A stretch of 64,000 nucleotides of DNA from Desmodesmus armatus (Eukaryota > Chlorophyta > Chlorophyceae > Sphaeropleales > Scenedesmaceae). Shown one piece after another: positions 43,038 to 54,847 of this stretch. The stretch covers positions 1-64,000 of the forward strand of contig VIIQ02000127.1 of assembly GCA_007449985.2 (NCBI GenBank). The letters run 5' to 3'. Each line of letters opens with the position of its first letter. Positions within the stretch are counted from its first letter, which is position 1. Position numbers and translations under genes: made by a program. The notes beneath the pieces are model-generated. The model did not search any database, was not told where the DNA came from, and saw only the letters and a program-made list of their open reading frames with translations.

Positions 43038-45565
43038 GCCCTCAACCTACACGAGGTGAGGTGCTGTGTGCCTGCAAGCATGCTGGCAGTAATGGGTTGC
43101 ATGCGGAGGCCCCCTCACCTCTCTATCACCCTAGCAACCTCAAGGTGGACCACCTGGGGGAATGTGACGGCTGCAGGCCTCATCACCAAGGCGTCCCAGA
43201 GCTCAATCTGTAAGGCACTCTGTAAGCCACTCCAGACGACAAGTACAATTTTCTGGTCTCAAACTTTTCAAGTTGTGCGGGTAGCTGATGCAGGCCAGCA
43301 CCTGCCTGTCACTGGCATGGCATTGGTGGCTGGAACCAGTGGTGGCGTTTTGAGGAAGCCCGGGCTGTCGCTTTTCTTAGCAAGAAACATGTTTCAAACT
43401 TGCTGTTGACACTCACAACTACTTGCTGCCCCCTTTCACCCCACATTCCCACCGCACAACCCCATTATGCCTTTGGAATGAAGGGGGTTCTACCTTTCAT
43501 CGCAATACAAAGAAGGCAAGCCTTGTCCACACAGTCTGGACAATAATTTCACACGTTGGCATCAGCATCACCGTGTTGCTGGGCGACAGTCTTGCATGTC
43601 GGGACTGCGTCAGCCACCCATTGGATCCTTGAAGCGTCCCTGCTAACGGCTGTGCGGGGCTCTGGTGTGTTTTTGCTGCCTGCAGGCAGCCGCTGCGGTC
43701 GTTCATTGTTGCTGAAGCACCAGCAGGTTATTGGCTTTGTTTAGCAAGCCTGTTCTGGGTGTTGTCAAGGTGACTGGGTGTTGGGTTTGAGCTGCGGCTA
43801 GTAATGCGGGGCAGCAGTAGCTACTGGCCAGTGTCCGGCCCAGGGTAGCATTGACCACTGTACATGCACAGCACTAGTGCCAGTACTGGCACTGCCAGGC
43901 AGGTACCGAGGTTGCGGCCGCCGCTTGATTGTACTATGAAGCAAGTTGCTTGGCCTTCGCTGCTTGCCAAGCACAGTGTGTTTGTGTGGGGTGGTTTCTA
44001 CGCCATTCAGTGCAGAGTCTGCATAGAGCCTGAGCACAGTGCTGTATAGGTTGGCAATAATGATTACTTGCAGTGTTCTGTGGGTGAAGGTTTTGTCCGG
44101 TGCTGTCGCAAACAAGCTGGTGCAAGCTGTTCCTCCCACAACACATGCATGCTGACAGGTTTCTGCAGCATGTTGGTGATGCTTTTCCCATGTGGTGCTT
44201 GCTCAACAGCCCCACACCATGACTGGCATCAGACCTCCAGAACATTCGTGCCAAATCGCACCAATCTTACCAATTCAGCTTACTGCCCAGCACATACACA
44301 ACACAGCAGTAGTGAAAAGGGCTGTGACCCCTAACCTCCGTGGCAGTGTCAATGCAAGTGCACAAGCCACTACAAGGCTCACTGCTTATAGTACGGCTGG
44401 CAATGCTGCATAGATCGAACGTACGTGCTGCCATTGAACATGGCTGTCATACTCAGTATGCATTGAATGCTGAAGCATGCTCTTTCATCCACTTTCCAGC
44501 CAGAGACACCTCACATGCACCAGTCCACGCACGTCATAGAAACAGCATATACTGCACACGTTGGGCACCACAGCGCTGAGCACGGATGCCATCACATCGT
44601 TGTGCTGCCATGCAGCCTGCAGCAGCTGGTGCAGCCTTGACAACACTGCACACTGAAACCTACAAAGTACGGAATGCTGATGCGGCACGACAACCCAAAT
44701 GGACGACAAGACTGAGACAGAATTGCAATACCTGCCCCAAGCAATTCACATGCTGCAGGTGATTTCATGCCGCCCCGCAGCCAAAACCTGGCTTTATTTT
44801 TAAAAAGCAATCCAATCAATGCTGAACAAATGTATCAGACCGCCAGGTGCACACATGGAGATGTGTCAACCGCAAGCGCCACAAAAGACAGGCTGGAAGG
44901 CTGTTGGGGCCAGTGCACTACCCACTGGGTAACATCACACCATGCAGGCCCTTTTTCAAATGCCGCCTTCACCAGCAGCTCCTACACAACACCTCAATCA
45001 GTACTGGCTGAAGTGTGCCGTGATCATACAGAGCCTTTCCGCAAGCTGCTAGCTTCGCAGCACACGCAAGCAAGCTGAAGGTGCCATACACGATACCATC
45101 AGCCGTGGCAGGGCCTGCCACTGTAGTGCAGCCGCTTTGGTAGAAGATAGAAAATCAACCATGGATCATCTAGGCTAGCAGCCACCCAGCAGGACCACCA
45201 GTAGAACAGAAGAGAACCTGCACCATTTGCAAGGGACAAAACAGCAGGCAAACAGAGATGTTAATGGCACACTTGGGAGCCAACACACTGCCTGGCAGTT
45301 ATCATATGTATAAGGAACATACAACAGATGAACTTACATTGTTGGTGATGCATGCACACCTGTCGGAGCAACAACAACTTGGCCAGTATGCGCTAGGGAA
45401 GTTGAAGGCCCCGCAGTGCAGCTAGTGCATGGGAAAGGTATGTGACTGACACTTCTGCACACAATCTCACAGCACAAAATAGCAGCAGAGACTGTAGCTA
45501 TAGTACAGCCGCAGCAAGCATCCATAGCTCAACTCACCCTGCCTTCAATATGCAGACCACCCAGC
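43038..45565. other. Intergenic stretch, nothing recognised
   Basis: Short frames only, no conserved motif on either strand, no strong repeat. Confidence 0.4.
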
Positions 45566-47037
45566 TCAAAACATATATGACAGTGCCACCTTGCTCAGCT
45601 GTGCCAGCACCAGAGGCTCCAGGCGGTCACTATTAGGCCCGACCGTCAGCTCCCTTAGCCCTGTCAGCCCAGACATTGCTCCCAGAAACTGTGTGTTGCA
45701 CGTCAAGAATTTCATCTCCAGAGTCCGCAGAGCAGGACAGCAGCTGACAAAAGTATTTGTGTAGCCTTGAAAGGCTGGTGCTCTGACGCTGGTCATGCGT
45801 AGGGAAGACAGCCGGGGCAGCTGCCTGCTTGTAGGAACAACATGCTCCCAACCACCCTCTGGCAGCTCGCACCGACTGATATCAAGGTGGTGCAGTTTGC
45901 TGCTGGCTGTGAGGGCTGAGTAGCGGTTGACAGCTTGTTCGCCTGCTGTGTGGCCCATGCTGTCTTGCAGGTCCAGGCGGGTGAGGTGTGTCAGGTGCTG
46001 CAGCCCGTGCAGCAGGTGCGTAACCCCTGAAGCCCCACGTGACGCCGCGTTTGTGCCAGTTGCTGCAGCCACTTTACAGCGTGCCAAAACCAAACACTGC
46101 AGCAGGGTGTTCCTGGCCAGGGCATATTGAGGAAACGTGACATCACACCCATCCAAGGCCAAGTATGTGAGACCTCCCATGCCGGACAGTGTGTTGGTGC
46201 AGATGTGGCACGTGGTGAGTGCCAATGGCGCCACCTGCAGGTGAAGCAGGTTTGTCAAAGCCTGCAAGGGCAGGGGCTGTGACTGCTCCGACGGCAAGCT
46301 GCCGACCAGCTCAAGGTATGTGAGCTGCCGCAGCCCTGGTAACATGCTTGTAGGGAAGACTTCCCCAGTAAACAGATCACCGTCTCTGCAATAGCTGAGG
46401 TGCTCAAGCTCAGGCAGCTGCTCCAGCGCTGCTGTCAGCCCCTTGTTCCCATCAAGTATAATGCAGCCAATCAGCTCCAGCTGCTTGAGGAGAAGCCCCG
46501 AAGACCCAAACACACCTGGAAGCCACCATCTGGCTTCAACTGCACACGCAGCTGTTGAAAGCAAAGGCGACTGGGCTGCACCTTGGCTGGCAGGTGGACC
46601 AGGCTCACTGGCCCCTGCTCGGCCGAAGAGTCACTCCGCAGCTTGATGCTGCCAACCTTCTGCCCATTTCGCAGCATGGTAACCGACATGATCTCGCCAC
46701 CATACACATCCAAGCTGTCAACCTGTTGACCATGCTTGCCAAGGTAGGACATCACAGAGTCCATCTGCTGCTGTGTCTGTGCTGGGGCTTTGATACCACG
46801 CGGCACCACAGCGGCTGCCGAGCACAGCCTTTTGCACGTCATGGCAGCACTGTGCAGGCTGACAGGTGAGTCCCTCAACAGCTCCATGATCACTACCATT
46901 GCATTGTCTGGAATGTCTGTCAGCGACATGGATGCCACCTGTGGGTGCAACAGGCAGTACAACTCCTCAACTTGATTGAGCAACAGGTGTTGCCCACTTG
47001 CTACGGCAGCATCAGCAGGCCCATTTGTCACTACCAT
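45566..47037 (-). CDS. F-box/leucine-rich-repeat protein, one frameshift
   Basis: Two overlapping frames (47037-46471 and 46564-45566) together encode an F-box-like N-terminus ('MSLTDIPDNAMVVIMELL', then AAMTCKRLCSAA) and about ten leucine-rich repeats ('LPGLRQLTYLELVGS', 'LQHLTHLTRLDLQDSMGH', 'LTGLRELTVGPNSDRLEPL'), ending at TGA. F-box/LRR proteins normally select substrates for SCF ubiquitin ligases. The frame change lies near 46515, where GGTGTGTTTGGG would be continuous with two bases fewer. A GT-dinucleotide slip is likelier than the 35-base intron that would otherwise be needed. The best start is the Met at about 46929, just before the F-box; an in-frame Met at 47037 also exists. Two decayed relatives lie at 27651 and 42462. 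Confidence 0.72.
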
Positions 47038-47847
47038 AGCTGTTGAAGCCAGCTATGAAAGGAAAGCAGCATATGAGAAAGCAAAGGAGATTGCATACAT
47101 CACTGAACCAACTGAAGCTTGGTGCAATGGCCAGGGTGCGAAAAAAGGATGCCATAATGCGCAGCAGGCTGAGCTGGCATGCCATGAGGAGCCGCACATG
47201 AGTCCAGCAAGGGTGTGATGGTACTAACCATGCCAGAACTCCTAGCCTGTGTCAGCATGTGGTTGCTCTATGCATTGGGTTGTATTGAACGGAAACCGCC
47301 CAATGCAACTTTACATGCACACATTTTGTTGCCAACAGCGGCTCACCTGCTCATTGCTGTTCATTGTCGCCTATTGGGACATGTTGTTGTCTGAGAAGCT
47401 TGCACCAGCGCTTCCCTTGACCTGCAGAAGCATCAAAGATGCAAGGGGTACAACAGAGACATGGTCTCGTTCTACTCTGCAGCCTCAGTAGTCAAGCGCA
47501 GATGCACAACACTGCTGCGCATGAATGAGGGTGACAGGCTTGTGCAGTGTGTGTGGTCAGCAGGTACGCAGCCTAGCTCGCAAATCCTGCGGCAGCAAAC
47601 TTGAGAGCCTTCAGCACCACCACTTGGTGCGCTGGTAAGTCTGGCAACCCGGGCAGCTGCGCCCTTGGGAAGAGGGGGAGGGAGAGGCGACAAGTTGCTG
47701 TATCTATGGCGTGAGGGAAGCCGCTGCAGTCACACTGCCCTTGGTAGCATGGCGCCCGATGATTGGCAAGGCATCCTGATGTAACATGGCTCACACACTG
47801 TACAAAGTATGCGCGACAGAATGTGGAAATTGGCTTGGTCTGCGTAC
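47038..47847. other. Intergenic or intronic stretch
   Basis: No recognised exon. It could hold downstream introns or exons of the lysine-rich mini-exon gene. Confidence 0.35.
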
Positions 47848-50800
47848 CTGCTGCAACTTGTCTGTCTCCTCCTTCTTGGGCATATTGGTGTCAGACTGAC
47901 CTGCCTTGGCCTTCTCTGCCTTGGCCTTGTCAGCCTTGGTCTTGTCAGCCTTATCCTGCGGTATGCACAAACGGGACAGAGGATGCACAGTGGGTGAGGC
48001 AGCACACAACAGGGTAGTGCACACTGTGAGATCAAGTGGTCTCAACCTGTTGGCACCACAGCAGTAGGTTTCTGTAAGACCTGACAAATCGGCATAATCG
48101 GAAACAACATGATCTGCACAATGGCAGCAGAGGCAAAAATGTAAATGTAGCTGTCGAGGCCAGCATGAGCTGAGCAGTCCCACATCCGTCCAGAAAGAGT
48201 GTCATGGTGCTCAGAAGCCACCATGCCAGACTCTCGAGGCTCGCAGAGCTATGCCCCCCGACGACATAGGAAGGTCTTGGATCTTGTGTGCCTTCAAAAT
48301 TGACAAGTACAGGTACACATGCCATACAACGAGGCACATCTGCGGCTTCCTAAACTAGCTCCCAGTAGAACCAGGTGCAGGTGAGGCCTCGCATTGGGAG
48401 ATGCAAGCAAAGTGTTTGAGTTATGCCCCTCAAAAGAGATTGTCCGGTTTGCGCACCTGCTTCTGGCTGTCTGCCGTCTCCTTCCTTGGCTTGCTGGTGC
48501 CACATCGGCCGGCTTTGTCGTTTGTAGCCTTGACCTGCCGGTCACATACAAGAAGCAGGGGTGCAAACAAAGGGGAATTGCACAGCGAGGTTGGGCAGAA
48601 ATGGAACAACATCAGAATCAGACAGGTTTGAATGCGGGCTTATGGCGATCACGGTCCCAAGGAGGATGTTCTTGGAATTCATAATGCGTCGCTCTTCTAT
48701 CTGTAAACACTTTGCTGATTTGTGGCCATGGAAGGTGGCCCCCAGCAGCTGATCAACTGCCCTGGCGGCCTTGCATTCGATGCAGTGGCCAAACATGCTT
48801 GGGGCGCAGGACGGATGCCGCCGGTGCAGTTGGTGACTCTGCCCTATTGATGTTGAAAGGACCATGCCACGCCGTGCCACAAGACGTCACTGGGGTGTGT
48901 GGACCAGATTGCCACCCTGCAGCACTCCAAGGTCAGAAGGTGAAGTGCTTCTGTCCTGCCAGGACATCTTCAGTGAAGGGGATGCACAGTACAAGCGCCA
49001 CCCATCTGTTGTGGTGGCGACTGAGATGTGGTTTGACGTTCACCGCACAAGCTGAGGAAACCTACACAATGCCGTGATGCACCGCCTTGTGTGTGTACAG
49101 GCTTCAGCCCTTTGACAACAAGGTGGCTACAGCAAGGCAGCTAGCTTATAGGCTCATCTTGGATGCATTGGTAAGGCCTAGGGTTCTCAAAGGCCTCGCA
49201 GGTCCAGGCTTGAAATAGGACTGGGCATGGCCGGGAGAGGGGCTCGGGGCTTCAAGGCTTCGGGGCTTGTGACTTGTGGCTTGAGGGCTTGATGGCTTGA
49301 CGACTTGTGGGCTTGACGGCTTGACGGCTCTACCAACCCTGATTCTCAGAGTTTGTCAGGGATAGCGGTTCGGAGGACCCTCGGGTGGTGCTCTGTACCC
49401 ATGGAGAGCTGGTGAAGGGCTCGGGATTGGGGGAGGGGGGCTGAGGGCTGGGAGAGTTCATTGTAGAAGTTGGCTCCCACGACGTCGGCCCTCCAGCGTC
49501 TCAGCAACCAGGGCGACAAGGTCACCTGCAAGGCACAGCAGCACAACACAACTTGTCAGCACGCCTGGCTTCCTGCTGCTGTGCAGAGCCAAAAAAAGAC
49601 TGCAGCACTACTGCTAAGTGCAGCTCCACAACATTGTTCAAGTGGATGCTGCAATCAGCCTCTGCCATTGCTACTTAGTGGCTGCCAGTAGGCCAGCATC
49701 AAGCATGATCAAGGTCAGCACAGAATGTTACTGGTAAGGTCAGCAGCTGAAAACGGGGGAAGGAAATGTTACTCGCAGGCACATTCGTCACAATGCCATG
49801 ATGGAACCCAGGGTTAGGCATGCTAGAGGCACAGCACCATCATGATGGGTTCAGCGACTCACCGGCTGTCACAGCCTTCTGCTTCTTCAGGGCAGTGGCA
49901 GCAGGCAGGTAGTACCTCAACATCAGCAGTGTGACGATGATCGGCACACCTCCGAAGGCGGCAAAGTGTGGGATGGTCACAACGACTGTGATGACAGTGG
50001 AGAGCATGATCAGGCCGCAGATGCCCAGGTAGTGCAGGGTGTCCATGAGGTTCTCGTCAAAGTTGTCTTAGTCCTTAGTGAAGGCGACAAGCATCTCACC
50101 AACAGGGTTCTGCAGGAAGAAGCTCATGGGTGCGTACAGCACGCTGCAGGACAAAGCAGCAGGCACACAAAGCAGCAGCATGTGTCACAAGGGCCTTAGT
50201 ACATTCCCAGAGCAAGCGTCCATCAAGGATGTATGACAACGCTTGCACCATGCCAGCACATGCAATGTCTGAGTTGGCACTGCCTTTGAGACCCCGTATT
50301 GTGCTGACCATGCAGCTAACAGTCTCAACGTCACCAGCATGTTACTAAGGTGAGTAGGAAAGACCAGCACGGCACCTACTTGTGGAGCATGGCCTTGTGC
50401 AGCTTTTGGGATCCATTGAGGGAGGCGTGCTGGAACTGAGCACCGCGGAAGAGCATCAGCACCAGAAAGGCCAGCGTGAGCATGGAGTAGATGAACACAT
50501 AGCTCTGCCCTGCTGAATAGAAGACAGGGGCAGATGACCCAGCTGTGTTCATGGCATAGCAGCCACGTGTGACGCCGGTCCTCCGTGAATCTTGCAGGAT
50601 GGAAGACAAGCAGGTGCAGGAAGCAAGCACGATCAGCACAAGCAGCATGCCATGAACCGGGTTCATCTATACTATAGATATTAGTAATATGTTGCTGCAA
50701 GCCATGCATGGCAAGTATCCTGCATGCAAACTGTACAAAGACACTGTTGTAGATGCAATCAACACCAGCTGTGTTGTCAAGCGATTATTATCCCCTTGCA

Positions 50801-52517
50801 TGGTTCTGCAGGATTGCTGGTCGCAACTCAAGGTAAAGCTGTTTTGGTATGATGCTGATTCCCGCAGCACTCACCAGTAGTCGGAGATCTGGCGGGAGGT
50901 CTGGGCAGACAGGAACCACACGAGGGACAGCAGGCCGATGATGTGGAAGCCCACGTGGCAGTACTTGGTCAAGGTGACACTAGCCTCCATAAGGGTGAGG
51001 GAGGTGCTTGCGCGCTCCTTTTGCCCAGGTTGTCGTTGATGTTGGTGGCAGACAGGGACAGGCCGCTGGAGGACGAGGTGGAAGGCTTCTGCTTGGGTGC
51101 ATCCATAGGCTGCTCGGCATTGCCAGCGGCTGCCAGCAGGTTGCTTGCAGGCAGGACAGTGGACAGCAGCTGCTGGGCGCGGTTGTTCCAGGCTGCTGGG
51201 ACAAGCCCTCAATGCTTGATGGATACGAGACGGTCCGCACAAACTGCTGGACTGCTGGTGCCAACGCAGTTTTGGGTGTAATTAATTGATGGTGCTGCCG
51301 GATGCATGGTTCCTTGCTCGTCCACTTGCGTGTGAGGCTTGCAGGGGCAATGTTGTTGGGCACGGCGCTGGCGGATACAGGTTCTCATGGAAGGGTCTGA
51401 CTCTGCTGAGGGGCAGGGCTGTCGTTTATGGTGCTGTCTCAACCATTCCAGCCTTGGCGCCGGTAGGATGGGAGTGCCAAGAGCAGTTGTCACACGGCTC
51501 TCGCAAGAGTCATGTCTAGATACAAGCTTGTATCAGCAGGGGTTGGTGCTGTCGGTAGGGTTGAAAGCGCTCGGGGCCGCACTCTGAGTGGCCACCCACG
51601 TGGGTTGATGTTGTGGCTGGCGGGGCTTCCGGCACAAAACTGTGGAATCTACTAACCATGCATCTGGGTGACGACTAAGGATAGAGGACTTATCGGACTT
51701 CCAGTTCTATGGCTAGGAGGTTGTTGGCAGCTGTAGCCCAGCCACCATGCACGCATATGCATGGCTGCTGACTTCTGCAAGGATAGAAGCTTACCTTCGT
51801 GCAGCCTTCTGCCTTGCCAGCCTGCAAGGCAAAAAAGGAGACAGCACTTGGGTCAGCACTTGCTGCTATAGGTTATAGCATTCGTTCGGTAGATAGGCAA
51901 GGTGCACGGGACTCTGCCTGCAGAGCTGGCTTCATTCAAACTGCGAAGTACATGTGCTCTGCTGTTGTTGAGCTCACCTGCTTCAGCTCCTCTTTTGCAG
52001 GCGCCTTGGCCGTCTGCAAAAATGATGACGATTCAGCCAGTCTTGGCCATGTTAACATGGCCCAACGTTTCACCCGCATGCATGCTTCACAACGACTCCA
52101 CGACTGCTTCAGCAGTTGCCTGGGTTCTGCTGCTGTTGTGAGCACTCCGGGCCTTGGTTCGCACCTGAACTTGCCGCTGGGCCTGGCTGACCTGCAAATC
52201 AGACATAGTATGTACGTCATCAATCTTGCAGCCGTTCCTGCCCATCCATGACGCAGATGTTCAAAATGTCACAGTGTCCGACAGGACGACAACTCACCTG
52301 CCTGGGTCTCAAAGCATTCTTCTAACGATCATCCATACTGCTGAGTGAGGTAGAGTAGCTTAGATGCACTCAGCTGCACCGAGCCCGACACGGTCGTCAG
52401 CAAAGTTTTCACGGTGCAGGGTCTTCTCAACAAGGAGGAAAGAAACCCCGTTTGATGACGAAAAGAGCTAAGGACTGGTCGTAAGGCTAGCAGTGAAGAT
52501 ATCGGCGAAACATCCAT
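47848..52517 (-). CDS. Lysine-rich mini-exon gene, partial model
   Basis: Six small exons with consensus acceptors and donors on the minus strand are all multiples of three and all phase 0: 52321-52298 (KNALRPRQ), 52191-52165 (VSQAQRQVQ), 52013-51978 (TAKAPAKEELKQ), 51821-51795 (AGKAEGCTK), 48534-48457 and 47955-47848 ('DKADKTKADKAKAEKAKAGQ'). The last two are similar to each other, including intron bases after the donor, so one is a copy. A plausible first exon starts at the ATG at 52517 in a CpG-rich patch and reads like an organelle-targeting presequence ('MDVSPISSLLALRPVLSSFR'). Its splice donor is not settled, and the 3' end is unknown. A broken ABCC block lies in the long gap 51795-48534. 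Lys/Ala-rich low-complexity sequence gives no function. The exons could instead be part of an ABCC linker. Confidence 0.4.
49235..49335 (+). repeat. GGCTTG-rich short tandem repeat
   Basis: Imperfect repeats of GGCTTG(A/T)GGG and GGCTTGACG run for about 100 bases. Confidence 0.8.
49440..51195 (-). pseudogene. ABCC (MRP-type) ABC transporter, TMD2 fragment
   Basis: Minus-strand segments in order match the second membrane domain of an ABCC transporter: ~51195-50875 (linker then 'LTKYCHVGFHIIGLLSLVWF' and 'SRQISDYW'), ~50518-50380 ('YVFIYSMLTLAFLVLMLFRG', 'LHKAMLH'), 50143-49863 ('VLYAPMSFFLQNPVGEMLVA', 'FTKD', stop, 'DNFDENLMDTLHYLG', 'RYYLPAATALKKQKAVTA') and 49525 onward ('DLVALVAETLEG'). 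ABCC proteins export conjugates and other substrates using ATP. Damage includes a one-base loss in an A-run near 51010, an in-frame TAA near 50070 and a shift after ETLEG. Neither nucleotide-binding domain was found. It is a decayed or badly sequenced fragment. Confidence 0.75.
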
Positions 52518-52620
52518 GCATCGCGACTTTGGTTTTAGGGAGTTGCCGGACACTGCCGGACCTACACGCTTACAACCAGCCGGACAACTCCCGGACGATG
52601 GCAAACAGTGAGTACACGCA
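52420..52620. promoter_or_regulatory. CpG-rich putative bidirectional promoter
   Basis: A patch dense in CpG lies between and over two divergent ATGs, 52517 on the minus strand and 52598 on the plus strand. The short spacing suggests a shared promoter, with overlapping 5' UTRs. Confidence 0.45.
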
Positions 52621-53148
52621 TATGTTGGTTCCAGATGCCCATCCGGCCGCTTCAAGCCACCTTACGGCGACGTTCCAGCGGTGCACCCACATTAGATGAG
52701 TGCGCGCCAGGCCGCATCTGGCGAGCTGAAGAGCAGCTTCTGCAGACTCTGTCAGCTTGTAAATTTTATTTTATGCTTTATACTGCAGTAACAACGTTTG
52801 GTAGCTGTTCTATGCGGCAGCTTCCTGCTGCACGGGCCATCAATGGTGCAAACCAAGACACCGTGTAACCCTGTAATGCCTAAAGCTGTGTCAACAAGCA
52901 TAAAATACTAAAGTTTACTTTTGTTTGCCACGTTGCTCTGTATGCAGACGCACCTGGCTTCAGGCAGCTCAAGGACCTGCACCTGGATCTGTTCGACAGG
53001 GTGGCCGCCTCCAACCCCAGCATGGCGCTGGTGATGCAGCTGTTTGATGAGTACCACCAGCTCACCAGCCAGTTGGACAGCCACCCCGAGCTGAAGCACA
53101 ACATGCAGCTCCAGGCCCTGAACAGCAGGGTGCTCAATGCCCTGATTG
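52598..53148 (+). CDS. Unknown helical protein, first two exons
   Basis: The ATG at 52598 lies at the edge of a CpG-rich patch. Exon 1 ends at 52607 with a GTGAGT donor, exon 2 runs 52948-53148, and the two join in phase. Exon 2 reads as well-formed amphipathic helices ('FRQLKDLHLDLFDRVAASNP', 'MALVMQLFDEYHQLTSQLDS'). The exon-2 donor would be GCAAGT, a GC-AG intron. The next exon was not found; the intron beyond contains a 128-bp tandem array. I do not recognise the family. Confidence 0.5.
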
Positions 53149-53214
53149 GCAAGTCTTTTGCTGCTTGCATGGTGCAGGCAAATGCTATGAACACATAAGT
53201 GGGCGCTCCGGCAA

Positions 53215-53745
53215 GCTGCAGCAGCCATGTGTGATGCAGGCATTACTGCTACAGTTGCTGTGCATTGTGCCAGTTGACTTGGCGTACTGCATGATGTGTA
53301 CCTCAGCACATGAATCATGTGCTTGAAGTACTTGTAGCAGTGCTGTACTAGCAAGCTGTTGCAGATGTGTGATGCATGCATACATGCTGCACTCGTTGCA
53401 GCACTTTCTGCATTGTGCCAGCTAAGTTGGTGTGCTGCATGACGTGTACCTCATGTACTTGCAGTACTTCTAGCAGTGCTGTACTGGCAAGCTGCCGCAG
53501 CCATGTGTGATGCACGCATCAGTGCTGCAGTTGTTGTGCATTGTGCCAGCTAAGTTGGTGTGCTGCATGACGTGTACCTCATGTACTTGCAGTACTTCTA
53601 GCAGTGCTGTACTGGCAAGCTGCCGCAGCCATGTGTGATGCACGCATCAGTGCTGCAGTTGTTGTGCATTGTGCCAGCTAAGTTGGTGTGCTGCATGACG
53701 TGTACCTCATGTGCTTGCAGTACTTCTAGCAGTGCTGAGATGCGA
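53215..53745 (+). repeat. 128-bp tandem repeat array, about four copies
   Basis: The period is 128 bases, measured from identical TGCACGCATC at 53511 and 53639. The two rightmost copies are nearly identical and the leftward ones more diverged. Each unit includes GTGTGCTGCATGACGTGTAC. It probably lies in an intron of the gene starting at 52598. Confidence 0.9.
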
Positions 53746-54339
53746 CATGATGTAACTGTTGACGTCTGCACACTCCACCAGGTGCCAGTACATTTCCGTT
53801 GCCCTCTGATGTGCCGTAGCGGGCTTTGTCATGCATGCTAGGTGCAGGAGTCTAGGGGCAGACAACCCAAGTCAGCCAAAATGGGACCAAACAGTCATGC
53901 CATGCAGCCCCTGCTCTGGTAGCTAAAGCGACCGCCTGCAATGCAGTGTGTTGAAGCAAAAATCAGCAGGGCACACACATGACCTCTCAGTCAGGTGGCT
54001 GTTGTTACATTGCAACCCCATATCATAGGGGCTGGTGGACAAGCTGTCGACCATGCCAACCGCAAGTCGACCCACTCAACTACACGAGCATTGCAAAAGA
54101 CACAACGTGAGGCCTTGGGACCAGGTTGTGCATGTCATCAACATTCACAATACCATTATCCCACACAAACAGGGTGTGCCAATCCAGCCTAGTATGTGTC
54201 ATGCATGCTGGTTCAAATGTTTCTACCAAACTGCAAGTACTAGGCTGGCAAACAACTCAACTGATGCAGCACAACCAATGAAATCAAAGCCAACGAGTAT
54301 TGGCATGTGAACAGTTTTGACATGACCAACAGATGCACA
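53746..54339. other. No gene recognised
   Basis: Short frames only between the two tandem arrays. Confidence 0.4.
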
Positions 54340-54735
54340 GACAGCCCAGAACCCAGCCACCCCAATACCCAACCAGACTTGTACCCAGCCAGCCCAGTAC
54401 ACAACCAGCCCAGTACACAGCCACCCCGATACCCAGCCACCCCAATACCCAGCCACCCCAATACCCAGCCAGACTTGTACCCGGCCAGCCCAGTACACAA
54501 CCAGCCCTGTACACAGCCACCCCGATACCCAGCCACCCCAATACCCAGCCAGACTTGTACCCGGCCAGCCCAGTACACAACCAGCCCTGTACACAGCCAC
54601 CCCAGTACCCCGCCAGCCCAGTGCACAGCCAACCCAATACCCAGCCACCCCCATATCCAACCAGACTTGTATCCAGCCAGCCTTGAACACAGCCAGCACA
54701 GTACCCAGCCAACCCAGTACACAGCCACCGCATCG
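54340..54735 (+). repeat. ACCCAGCCA-type minisatellite with higher-order units
   Basis: Imperfect units of about 10 bases ((G/T)TACACAGCCA, ATACCCAGCCA, TTGTACCCGGCCA) form higher-order repeats of about 80-96 bases, as shown by AGACTTGTAC at 54375, 54471 and 54551. The minus strand is C-poor and reads open in several frames, which explains the long frames there. Confidence 0.92.
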
Positions 54736-54784
54736 ACACACACTCAGCTCTAGAACACCACACAAGCTTTGGGCAGTACATGCA

Positions 54785-54812
54785 CTAGCTAGTCGCCCCG
54801 GGCCCCTCATCT

Positions 54813-54847
<35 letters not shown>

